From: a bacterium (Candidatus Gribaldobacteria) CG07_land_8_20_14_0_80_33_18 | GTDB lineage: Bacteria > Patescibacteriota > Minisyncoccia > Minisyncoccales > CG1-02-41-26 | Length of the DNA: 7,812 bases | Direction of reading: 5' to 3' | NCBI GenBank assembly: GCA_002779425.1 | Contig: PEWP01000037.1 | Span: forward strand, 1 to 7,812 | Shown here: piece after piece, positions 1-4,894 of the stretch | Layout of the letters: every line of letters starts with the position of its first letter | Position numbering within the stretch: the first letter of the stretch is position 1 | Translations under genes and position numbers: made by a program | Notes under the pieces: model-generated | The model's database searches: none | What the model saw: only the letters and a program-made list of their open reading frames with translations | What the model was told of the DNA's origin: nothing

Positions 1-30
1 TTTTTTCTTTCAATTTCCCGTTTAATTTGG

Positions 31-57
31 CCGCCGAGCCGCGAAGCGGCGAGGCGG
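31..57. repeat. GC-rich two-tier hairpin downstream of tRNA-Glu
   Basis: CCGCC (31-35) pairs with GGCGG (53-57) and GCCGC (38-42) pairs with GCGGC (46-50). The two stems are separated by a symmetric GA/GA internal loop and closed by a GAA triloop. The core GCGAAGC is known as an unusually stable DNA mini-hairpin. It lies just downstream of the tRNA in the direction of transcription and could help end that transcript, but no T-run follows on the minus strand, so a classical intrinsic terminator is not supported. It stands out as very GC-rich in AT-rich surroundings. Confidence 0.6.
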
Positions 58-80
58 AAACCTTGACATATCCGAAAGTG

Positions 81-152
81 TGGCCTCAAAGGGAGTCGAA
101 CCCTTGTTACCAGAATGAGAATCTGGCGTCCTGACCACTAGACGATGAGGCC
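81..152 (-). tRNA. tRNA-Glu (anticodon CTC)
   Basis: The reverse complement folds into a full 72-nt cloverleaf. The acceptor stem is GGCCTCA/TGAGGCC, the D arm begins GTCTAGTGG, the anticodon stem is CCAGA/TCTGG with loop TTCTCAT, and the T stem is AAGGG/CCCTT with loop TTCGACT. The anticodon CTC (plus-strand 117-119) reads the glutamate codon GAG. The D-arm sequence and short variable loop match the usual tRNA-Glu pattern. The base after the acceptor stem is A (discriminator), followed by CAC, so the CCA end is not encoded and must be added by a nucleotidyltransferase. It lies 56 nt after the ftsI stop on the same strand; I see no convincing promoter of its own. Confidence 0.96.
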
Positions 153-208
153 ATAAAAAGAGAAGATGTCCTATTTAGAATTTAACATAAATTTTGTTTT
201 GAGAAAAG

Positions 209-1882
209 TTATTGGTAGTCAGGAGGGATTTGCCAAAGAGAAATAATTTCTTTAGCCAATTCTCTAAAAAGAGGAACTGCTGAATATTCAGCAGTTCCTA
301 CTCCTTTTGGATTATTTAGTTTAATTAAAATTAATACCTTAGGATTAAAAGCAGGGAAAAAACCAATGAAACTCTGAATTGTTTTATCTTCATAATACCC
401 TTTTTCTCCTTCCTTAGAAATTTGGGCAGTACCAGTTTTGCCGGCAATATAATAACCGGGAATTTTTGCTCTTTTGGCAAAAGCATTTTCTACCACTTTA
501 ATCAACATATTAGTCAATTGAGATGTAGTTTTAGAAGATAAAATTTCTCTTAAAACCTTAGGTTGCGTCTCAATTTTTTCTCCATTTTCTTTAATAATGG
601 TTTTAATCAAATATGGCTTGACTAATTTCCCTCCGTTAGCAATAGCACAAAATGCTTTTACTAATTGTAAAGGAGTAATAGCAATTCCCTGACCAAAAGA
701 ACTATTGGCGAAATTTATTTCATATCCCTCTTTTAAATTTTTCTGAGAAGAAATTTCTTCTTTTAATTCTATGCCCGTTGGTTCGGTGAAGCCAAATTTA
801 TCAATATATTGTAAATAAACATTATTATTAATTTGTTCTTTAACGAAAACTGCGCCAGTATTGATGGACTTTTCTAAAACTTCTGTCATTGTGGCCTTAC
901 CCCATTTTTTTCGACCGTAGTTATAAATAGTATAATTGCCAATTTTTACAAAACCGAAGTCATTATAAGTTGTTTCCGGAGTAATCAATCCTTCTTCTAA
1001 ACCAATAGCCATAGTTATTGGTTTAAACACGGAACCCGGTTCGAAAAGCTTTTGAGTTGCGCCATTTAAAAAAACTGTTAAATCTTTTTCCTTTCCATAT
1101 TGGTTAGGATCAAAACTCGGAAAATTCGCTAAAGCTATTATTTTTCCCGTTGATGGCTCTATTACTATAATCTCACCGGAATCAATATCCCATTTCTCTT
1201 TTGCTTCTTTTAATATTTTTTCTGCAAAAAATTGGACATTATAATCCAATGTCAAAATAACTTGAGAACCTGGCAAGGGTTGACTAAAATCCTCACCGGA
1301 AGTCAAAGAAGCCAAGTAACCAAATGGCGATTTTTTTTCGTTTAGAAAACCTTTTTCCCCTTTTAATAAATTATCAAAATAACCCTCTACTCCATACTGG
1401 CCAATTCCGTCCTCATTAACAAATCCTATAACTGGGGCAGCTAAAGAATTAAAAGGATAAAATCTTCTTTCTACTTCATCTAAATAAACACCTTTAAGAT
1501 TTTGTTTTTTTAATTCTTCAACTCGATTATTTTCAATTTCCTTTTTTAAAATTTTATTTTTTTCAAACTCAGAAAGTATTTCTTTTTTTGAAAGATTTAA
1601 AACTTTTTCTAATATTTCAGCTGTTTTTTCTTTATCTTCTAATTTTTCTGGGGAAATATAAACTATGTTCTTTTTTATATTTTGAGCTAAAATTTTTACT
1701 CCATCATTAAAAAAAATTTCTCCTCGTTCTCCTAATATTTCTTTTAAAAAAACTTGCTGCCCGATGGCTATCGCCTGATAATAATCGCCCTTTTTAATCT
1801 GTAAGGAATATAAACGAATAGTAATAATTAAAGAAAAAAAGAGAAAAAGAAAAAATACGAAAGAAAACCGCCATTTTTTCAT
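209..1882 (-). CDS. ftsI: Division transpeptidase FtsI (PBP3-type, class B penicillin-binding protein)
   Basis: Class B PBP that cross-links septal peptidoglycan outside the membrane, normally working with FtsW and held by FtsL/FtsB. The 557 residues show a short cytoplasmic start, one membrane helix (about 5-24), a PBP dimerisation domain with ERGEIFFNDG (52-61), RRFYPFNSLAAP (139-150) and GQYGVEGYFD (161-170), and a transpeptidase domain with all three catalytic motifs: SVFK (nucleophile S284), SIN (339-341) and KTGTA (482-486). Length is near normal for the family. ATG at 1882 gives a proper N-terminus, though no Shine-Dalgarno sequence precedes it. The gene follows the ftsL-like gene after a 98-bp gap with short repeats and is followed by tRNA-Glu rather than murE/murF. 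A 28-nt perfect palindrome lies in its 3' part (272-299). A close PBP2-like paralogue is the only alternative; position after mraZ-rsmH-ftsL favours FtsI. Confidence 0.93.
   Translation of the reverse strand: MKKWRFSFVFFLFLFFSLIITIRLYSLQIKKGDYYQAIAIGQQVFLKEILGERGEIFFNDGVKILAQNIKKNIVYISPEKLEDKEKTAEILEKVLNLSKKEILSEFEKNKILKKEIENNRVEELKKQNLKGVYLDEVERRFYPFNSLAAPVIGFVNEDGIGQYGVEGYFDNLLKGEKGFLNEKKSPFGYLASLTSGEDFSQPLPGSQVILTLDYNVQFFAEKILKEAKEKWDIDSGEIIVIEPSTGKIIALANFPSFDPNQYGKEKDLTVFLNGATQKLFEPGSVFKPITMAIGLEEGLITPETTYNDFGFVKIGNYTIYNYGRKKWGKATMTEVLEKSINTGAVFVKEQINNNVYLQYIDKFGFTEPTGIELKEEISSQKNLKEGYEINFANSSFGQGIAITPLQLVKAFCAIANGGKLVKPYLIKTIIKENGEKIETQPKVLREILSSKTTSQLTNMLIKVVENAFAKRAKIPGYYIAGKTGTAQISKEGEKGYYEDKTIQSFIGFFPAFNPKVLILIKLNNPKGVGTAEYSAVPLFRELAKEIISLWQIPPDYQ
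272..299. repeat. 28-nt perfect palindrome inside ftsI
   Basis: Each 14-nt arm (AGGAACTGCTGAAT and ATTCAGCAGTTCCT) is the exact reverse complement of the other, with no loop. It encodes about residues 528-537 (GTAEYSAVPL) of FtsI, a conserved C-terminal stretch of the transpeptidase domain, so it is not an inserted element. Confidence 0.85.
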
Positions 1883-1945
1883 AAAATCTATGAGCGAGAC
1901 AAACTGATTAGTTTTACCACTTAAGCTGACTGCGTGCTCTCTGAA

Positions 1946-1977
1946 CAGACTGCCGAGCGAACAGTTTGCCGAGCGAA
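1946..1977. repeat. Tandem 16-bp repeat in the ftsL-ftsI gap
   Basis: Two adjacent copies, CAGACTGCCGAGCGAA (1946-1961) and CAGTTTGCCGAGCGAA (1962-1977), agree at 14 of 16 positions. They lie in the 98-bp gap between the ftsL-like stop and the ftsI start. The GCCGAG and GCGAA words resemble parts of the hairpin at 31-57. Apart from these repeats I see nothing else in the gap and no clear promoter. Confidence 0.75.
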
Positions 1978-1980
1978 GTT

Positions 1981-2340
1981 CTATCTACCTTTTACTAAAT
2001 ATTCTTTTGGGATAGGAATATATTTAATTTGTTCAACTTTAACGAAATGAACGCTCTCTTTAAGTTCATTAATTTTTCCTTCTGTATTCTCTAAAGTATC
2101 AAAACTGGCTGATTTTATTTCCAACATCGAAACTATTTCTGAAAAATTTTTTATTTGTTTTTGATAAATTTGTTTTTGATATTCAATCTTAATTAAGGTC
2201 TGAATTTGAAAAATATAAATAAATAGAAAAATAAAAGTTAGCATCAAACAGAAAACAAGCAATAGTTTTTCATTAATTTTCCATTTGAACGTTTCGCTGC
2301 GCTTCATTATAAAAAATGGTTGAGAAATTAAACTTTGCAT
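1981..2340 (-). CDS. ftsL: FtsL-like small bitopic division protein
   Basis: A 119-residue protein with one membrane helix (about residues 24-47) followed by a coiled-coil-prone stretch rich in Q, K, I, E and L, and a short tail. This is the plan of FtsL, which with FtsB and FtsQ activates FtsWI at the septum. FtsL is poorly conserved in sequence, so the call rests on topology and on position between rsmH and ftsI. The ATG at 2340 overlaps the rsmH stop by 13 bp, suggesting translational coupling. Met12 (ATG at 2307) is an alternative start giving the shorter cytoplasmic end usual for FtsL; neither start has a Shine-Dalgarno sequence. A 15-nt tandem duplication near 2151-2180 encodes YQKQI twice at the start of the coiled coil. 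Confidence 0.75.
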   Translation of the reverse strand: MQSLISQPFFIMKRSETFKWKINEKLLLVFCLMLTFIFLFIYIFQIQTLIKIEYQKQIYQKQIKNFSEIVSMLEIKSASFDTLENTEGKINELKESVHFVKVEQIKYIPIPKEYLVKGR

Positions 2341-3275
2341 ATTCGCGTCGTTTTAATTGCTGTTCTTAATTTTGCCGACCTTGAAGGAGGATTAATTTTT
2401 ATCTCCTCTAATGTTGGTCTAATTGGTTTTTTAAATAAGATTTTAATTTTATTTTCTTTTGCTTTTTCTTTGAAAAAATCTTTAACAATTTTATCTTCCA
2501 GAGAATGAAAAGAAATTATCACTAATCTGCCATTTTCTTCCAAAATCTCTAATGCTTGAGGTAAAGCGATTCTTAAATTATTTAATTCATCATTGACAAC
2601 AATTCTTAAGGCCTGAAAGGTACGGGTAGCAGGATGAATTCGATAATGTTCGTAAAGAAAAGGAACAGCTCTTTTGATAACTTTTACTAATTCAAGAGTG
2701 GTTTTAATGGGTCGTTTTTTTCTCTCTCTGATAATTTCTCTGGCGATTTTTTTTGAAAATCTTTCTTCTCCATAATCTTTTAAAATTCTTTCTAAAGTAT
2801 CTTCTGGCCATTCGTTTACAATTTTTTCCGCCGTTAACGATGTCCGACCTCTCGAATTTTTAGGAGGTCGGACCTCCTCAAGTTGATACCGCATTATCAA
2901 TGGTTCATTTCTTAAAAAACTAAATCCCCTACCCGATTTTTCCAAATGCCAACTAGACATTCCTAAATCAAATAATATTCCGTTAATTGGCTTAAAATTA
3001 TATTTTTTAATGATCTCTTTTAAATTTATATAAGAATCATTCACCAATATCAGTCTATTTTTGATTTTTGATTTTTGATTTTTGATTTCGGTAGCCAGCA
3101 AATTTTTATATAATTCCGGATCTAATTCAATTCCAAGTACTTTCCCATTTGGTTCATTTTTCTTTAAGATGGCAGCCGTGTGCCCACCCCCATCAATCGT
3201 TGCATCAATAAAATTTTCATTTGATTCTGGATTTAGATATTCAATTACTTCTTTTTTAAGAACCGGAATATGCAT
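2328..3275 (-). CDS. rsmH: 16S rRNA (cytosine(1402)-N(4))-methyltransferase RsmH (MraW)
   Basis: SAM-dependent enzyme that methylates N4 of C1402 in the decoding centre of 16S rRNA. The 315 residues carry the family signatures in order: HIPVLKKEV (2-10), the SAM-binding DATIDGGGHTAAIL (24-37), LFDLGMSS (101-108), RGFSF (116-120), YGEERFSKKIARE (168-180), HPATRTFQALRI (214-225), ISFHSLED (254-261) and PSRSAKLR (297-304). Where the family usually reads LDMRM, this protein has LIMRY (126-130), and right after it 13 extra residues (133-145) are encoded by a palindromic DNA element (2842-2878). A second variable patch (about 61-73) is encoded by 7-bp tandem repeats. It starts 8 nt after the mraZ stop and overlaps the ftsL-like start, so it is an operon gene. 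The core looks intact, but whether the insert is tolerated cannot be seen from sequence. Confidence 0.95.
   Translation of the reverse strand: MHIPVLKKEVIEYLNPESNENFIDATIDGGGHTAAILKKNEPNGKVLGIELDPELYKNLLATEIKNQKSKIKNRLILVNDSYINLKEIIKKYNFKPINGILFDLGMSSWHLEKSGRGFSFLRNEPLIMRYQLEEVRPPKNSRGRTSLTAEKIVNEWPEDTLERILKDYGEERFSKKIAREIIRERKKRPIKTTLELVKVIKRAVPFLYEHYRIHPATRTFQALRIVVNDELNNLRIALPQALEILEENGRLVIISFHSLEDKIVKDFFKEKAKENKIKILFKKPIRPTLEEIKINPPSRSAKLRTAIKTTRICKV
2842..2878. repeat. In-frame palindromic insert within rsmH
   Basis: GTCCGACCTC (2842-2851) pairs with GAGGTCGGAC (2864-2873), a perfect 10-bp stem with a 12-nt loop. The right arm also belongs to a second quasi-palindrome, AGGAGGTC-G-GACCTCCT (2862-2878). 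The element encodes about residues 133-145 of RsmH, a spot where homologues such as the Bacillus protein run straight from the DMRM motif to the LTA helix. It is much more GC-rich than the gene around it. It looks like a short mobile or repetitive palindrome inserted in frame, comparable in kind to Rickettsia palindromic elements. Confidence 0.75.
3057..3088. repeat. 7-bp tandem repeat (ATTTTTG x 4.5) inside rsmH
   Basis: Four full copies of ATTTTTG and a partial fifth (ATTT) encode the lysine-rich stretch EIKNQKSKIKN at about residues 63-73 of RsmH, between the SAM-binding strand and the LVNDSYINL segment. Because the unit is 7 bp, gain or loss of one copy would shift the frame, so the tract is a candidate mutational hot spot. 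Confidence 0.85.
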
Positions 3276-3283
3276 CTAAATAA

Positions 3284-3715
3284 TTAGACTCCTAATTCTT
3301 TCAATCTTTCGGCCATATCGCCTGCCTCTTTTTCTGTTTTTTCTTGATATAATTTCCATTTTTTCTCATCCCAAACTTCTACTCGATTATAAAGACCGGC
3401 AATTACAACCTTTCTTTGTAAATACGCATATTTTTTTAAATAATCAGGAATAAGAATTCTTCCTAATTTATCTATTCCTACCTCCATTGCTCCGGCAAGC
3501 ATAATTCTTACAAATCCCCTTGCATCAGATTGAGAAATAGGCAATTTAGATAATTTCTCTGCCAATTTTTGCCATTCTTTTAAAGGATAAAGAAAAAGAC
3601 AATTATCAAGTCCTTTAGTGATAACTAATTTTTTAGCTAAAATCTGCCGAAATTTAGGCGGTATCGCTAATCGTTTTTTGTCATCAATTGTATATTTATA
3701 TTCTCCTAAAAACAT
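3284..3715 (-). CDS. mraZ: MraZ, transcriptional regulator of the division and cell-wall cluster
   Basis: A 143-residue protein with two SpoVT/AbrB-like half domains: MFLGEYKYTIDDKKRLAIPP (1-20) in the first and VGIDKLGRILIPDYL (about 79-93) in the second, as in all MraZ proteins. MraZ binds DNA as a ring-shaped oligomer and regulates its own operon; it is the usual first gene of the cluster, as here, with rsmH 8 nt downstream. The ATG at 3715 fits the conserved MFxGEY start. No Shine-Dalgarno sequence precedes it. A candidate promoter (3812-3840) and TGGNN operator repeats (3778-3822) lie 63-125 bp upstream, consistent with autoregulation. Confidence 0.96.
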   Translation of the reverse strand: MFLGEYKYTIDDKKRLAIPPKFRQILAKKLVITKGLDNCLFLYPLKEWQKLAEKLSKLPISQSDARGFVRIMLAGAMEVGIDKLGRILIPDYLKKYAYLQRKVVIAGLYNRVEVWDEKKWKLYQEKTEKEAGDMAERLKELGV

Positions 3716-3777
3716 ATAATTATAAAAAACTAAAACCTAAAATATAAAAATGGGTTATCCACAGATTTTGGCAGTTT

Positions 3778-3822
3778 TCCCACTTTTATCCACAATCTAC
3801 CATCTATTTTCTTTTTACCCCA
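3778..3822 (-). promoter_or_regulatory. Putative MraZ operator: TGGNN repeats in 10-bp register
   Basis: On the minus strand TGGGG (3818-3822), TGGTA (3798-3802), TGGAT (3788-3792) and TGGGA (3778-3782) all fall on one 10-bp register; only the slot at 3808-3812 (AGAAA) does not match. MraZ in Escherichia coli binds TGGGN direct repeats separated by 5 bp, the same spacing. The first repeat sits in the spacer of the candidate mraZ promoter and the others just after its expected start site, where bound MraZ could block transcription. The TGGAT repeat is inside the DnaA box at 3786-3794. Confidence 0.65.
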
Positions 3823-3840
3823 CTTCAAATACAAAGTCAA
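3812..3840 (-). promoter_or_regulatory. Candidate sigma-70 promoter for mraZ operon
   Basis: On the minus strand TTGACT (3835-3840) is followed after 17 bp by TAAAAA (3812-3817). The -35 matches 5 of 6 consensus bases and the -10 matches 4 of 6. Expected start near 3805 would leave a leader of about 90 nt before mraZ. The overlapping TGGNN repeats support the position. Confidence 0.45.
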
Positions 3841-3861
3841 CCACTATTAACCAGCTGATTT

Positions 3862-3899
3862 TTTGTTTTCGATATTGTCAAAAATATCGACAAAACAAA
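3862..3899. repeat. Imperfect 15-bp hairpin upstream of mraZ promoter
   Basis: TTTGTTTT (3862-3869) and CGATATT (3870-3876) pair with AATATCG (3883-3889) and AAAACAAA (3892-3899) across a 6-nt loop, with a 2-nt bulge. Neither flank carries a T-run, so it is not a plain terminator. It contains TTGTC and GACAA half-sites (3875-3879, 3889-3893) and may be a protein-binding site. Confidence 0.5.
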
Positions 3900-3900
3900 G

Positions 3901-3940
3901 AAAAACAGCCCCTAATCAATTTCTATAAGGGACTGTTTTT
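3901..3940. terminator. Terminator-like hairpin with T-tract in both directions
   Basis: AAAAACAG (3901-3908) pairs with CTGTTTTT (3933-3940), then after a C/A mismatch CCCT (3910-3913) pairs with AGGG (3928-3931), leaving a loop of about 14 nt. The T-run lies within the stem on either strand. It may back up the terminator at 3969-4007 and insulate the mraZ promoter. Confidence 0.55.
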
Positions 3941-3968
3941 CCACAGTTTATCCACAACTTAGAAATAA

Positions 3969-4007
3969 AATAGGCGTAGAAACTTAGTTAGAATATCTAC
4001 GCCTATT
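3969..4007 (-). terminator. Intrinsic terminator after the diguanylate cyclase gene
   Basis: AATAGGCGTAGA (3969-3980) and TCTACGCCTATT (3996-4007) form a perfect 12-bp stem with a 15-nt loop. On the minus strand it lies 12 nt after the GGDEF stop and is followed by TTTTATTTC, a usable T-tract. It probably ends the transcript of the surface-protein and diguanylate cyclase genes. Confidence 0.8.
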
Positions 4008-4018
4008 CTTTTAAGCTA

Positions 4019-4384
4019 TTATCTTTTCTTTTTTTCTTTTTTTTCTCTGTACATGTTCCTATCTGCTTTCGTTATTACCGCCCAAATTGTTTCTTTTCTA
4101 TGGGAATCCCAACTGCTTATTCCGATTGACAAAGAAAGAGAAAACTTAAGAAATTTTTTATTATTTGAATCTAATTTTGTAATTATCCTTTCCTTAAGTT
4201 TTTTTACTTCTTTTGTCTCGGGGCAAACAATCAAGAACTCGTCCCCCCCATATCTTATTACTTTATCTACTTCTTTTCTTACACAATTCCTTAAAAGTTC
4301 TGAAACTTTTTTCAGTACCCTATCCCCTACCGGATGGCCAAACAAATCATTAATGGCTTTGAAATGATTGATATCAACCATCAC
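4019..4384 (-). CDS. Diguanylate cyclase, GGDEF catalytic part (C-terminal piece of a split gene)
   Basis: Carries the catalytic half of a GGDEF domain, which joins two GTP into cyclic di-GMP. VDINHFKAINDLFGHPVGD (3-21) is the metal and substrate-binding segment, RYGGDEF (44-50) holds the intact active site, and LSLSIGISS and the ADRNMY helix near the end complete the fold. The inhibitory I-site (RxxD five residues before GGDEF) reads KEVD, so product inhibition is probably lost. The frame opens at GTG 4384, overlapping the TGA of the upstream frame in a GTGA. Joining both frames by a -1 shift gives ISFLVMVDINHF, exactly the continuous family sequence, so this is the second half of one gene. 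It could still be translated by termination-reinitiation, but half a GGDEF domain would not be expected to fold alone. Confidence 0.85.
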   Translation of the reverse strand: MMVDINHFKAINDLFGHPVGDRVLKKVSELLRNCVRKEVDKVIRYGGDEFLIVCPETKEVKKLKERIITKLDSNNKKFLKFSLSLSIGISSWDSHRKETIWAVITKADRNMYREKKEKKKR

Positions 4385-4863
4385 AAGAAGGAAATGGGAT
4401 AACTGTATCTTTTGCTTCTTTTAACCTCTTGTATTAAGAATTCTTGAAGAAATTTTCTGTTGTATAATTTTGTCAAGGGATCGCGGATAGTTTGCTCTCT
4501 TAAATTACTAACATCTTTAGAAACTATCACAAATCCTACTATTTCTCCATTTTTATCTTTAAGAGTGGAAATTGTTCTCATAAACCATTCTCCTTTTTTA
4601 CCTAAATGTTGATGGTAAATAGGACCTTTTTCTGCCCTTTCTAAAATTTCTTTAAATTCCTGTAATTCATTTTTGCTATGAAAATCCTTTATATTTTTTC
4701 CAACCACTTCTTTCTTTAATTTCTTCTTCAATCTTTTAACTAACTCTTTGTTTGCAAGGAAATAATTACCTTGTCTATCTAAAATGTAAAAAGAGTCAGA
4801 TAAAGAATCAAATATGGAAGAAATCGTTTCATTTTTTACTAATCTCAGAATTTCTTTTTTCAT
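4381..4863 (-). CDS. PAS sensor domain and GGDEF start (N-terminal piece of split diguanylate cyclase)
   Basis: A 160-residue cytoplasmic protein without membrane helices. Residues about 12-118 form a PAS domain (SLSDSFYILDRQGNYFLAN at 20-38, then WFMRTISTLKDKNGEIVGFV at 93-112), a sensory module for small ligands or redox state. A short linker leads to DPLTKLYNRKFL (128-139), the universal first motif of GGDEF domains. The frame then ends at YSYPISFL-TGA, inside the first strand of the GGDEF fold, and the rest is in the -1 frame. The start is secure: AGGAGG (4868-4873) lies 4 nt before the ATG. It begins 31 nt after the surface-protein stop, so the two are probably cotranscribed. No homopolymer or slippery heptamer is seen at the shift site, so a lost base or mutation is the simplest reading. 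Confidence 0.88.
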   Translation of the reverse strand: MKKEILRLVKNETISSIFDSLSDSFYILDRQGNYFLANKELVKRLKKKLKKEVVGKNIKDFHSKNELQEFKEILERAEKGPIYHQHLGKKGEWFMRTISTLKDKNGEIVGFVIVSKDVSNLREQTIRDPLTKLYNRKFLQEFLIQEVKRSKRYSYPISFL

Positions 4864-4894
4864 CTCTCCTCCTCTTTTTTCCTATCAGTAAATA

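Larger units (their letters stand above)
3716..4018. other. 303-bp gene-free region with DnaA-box cluster (candidate oriC or DnaA-controlled promoter)
   Basis: Three perfect 9-mer DnaA boxes TTATCCACA occur in the same orientation at 3755-3763, 3786-3794 and 3948-3956, plus TTTTCCACA with one mismatch at 3937-3945. A block of nearly pure A/T (about 3716-3750) abuts the first box through a short GGG, an arrangement resembling an unwinding element next to a DnaA box. Hairpins lie at 3862-3899, 3901-3940 and 3969-4007. Against an origin: no dnaA or dnaN is in the window and the genes on both sides read the same way. DnaA may instead act on the mraZ promoter. Confidence 0.6.

Noticed and set aside
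3750..3962. Plus-strand open frame of 70 codons in the gap before mraZ
   Set aside because: It lies over DnaA boxes, operator repeats and two hairpins, has no Shine-Dalgarno sequence, and its product resembles no protein plan; better explained as regulatory DNA.
4053..4367. Plus-strand open frame opposite the GGDEF coding sequence
   Set aside because: It is the antisense of a clear GGDEF domain and has no features of its own.
4381..4383. UGA read as glycine (as in some CPR lineages) to explain the split diguanylate cyclase
   Set aside because: Reading through TGA in the same frame gives no GGDEF sequence; the match continues only in the -1 frame, so a shift and not stop reassignment explains it.
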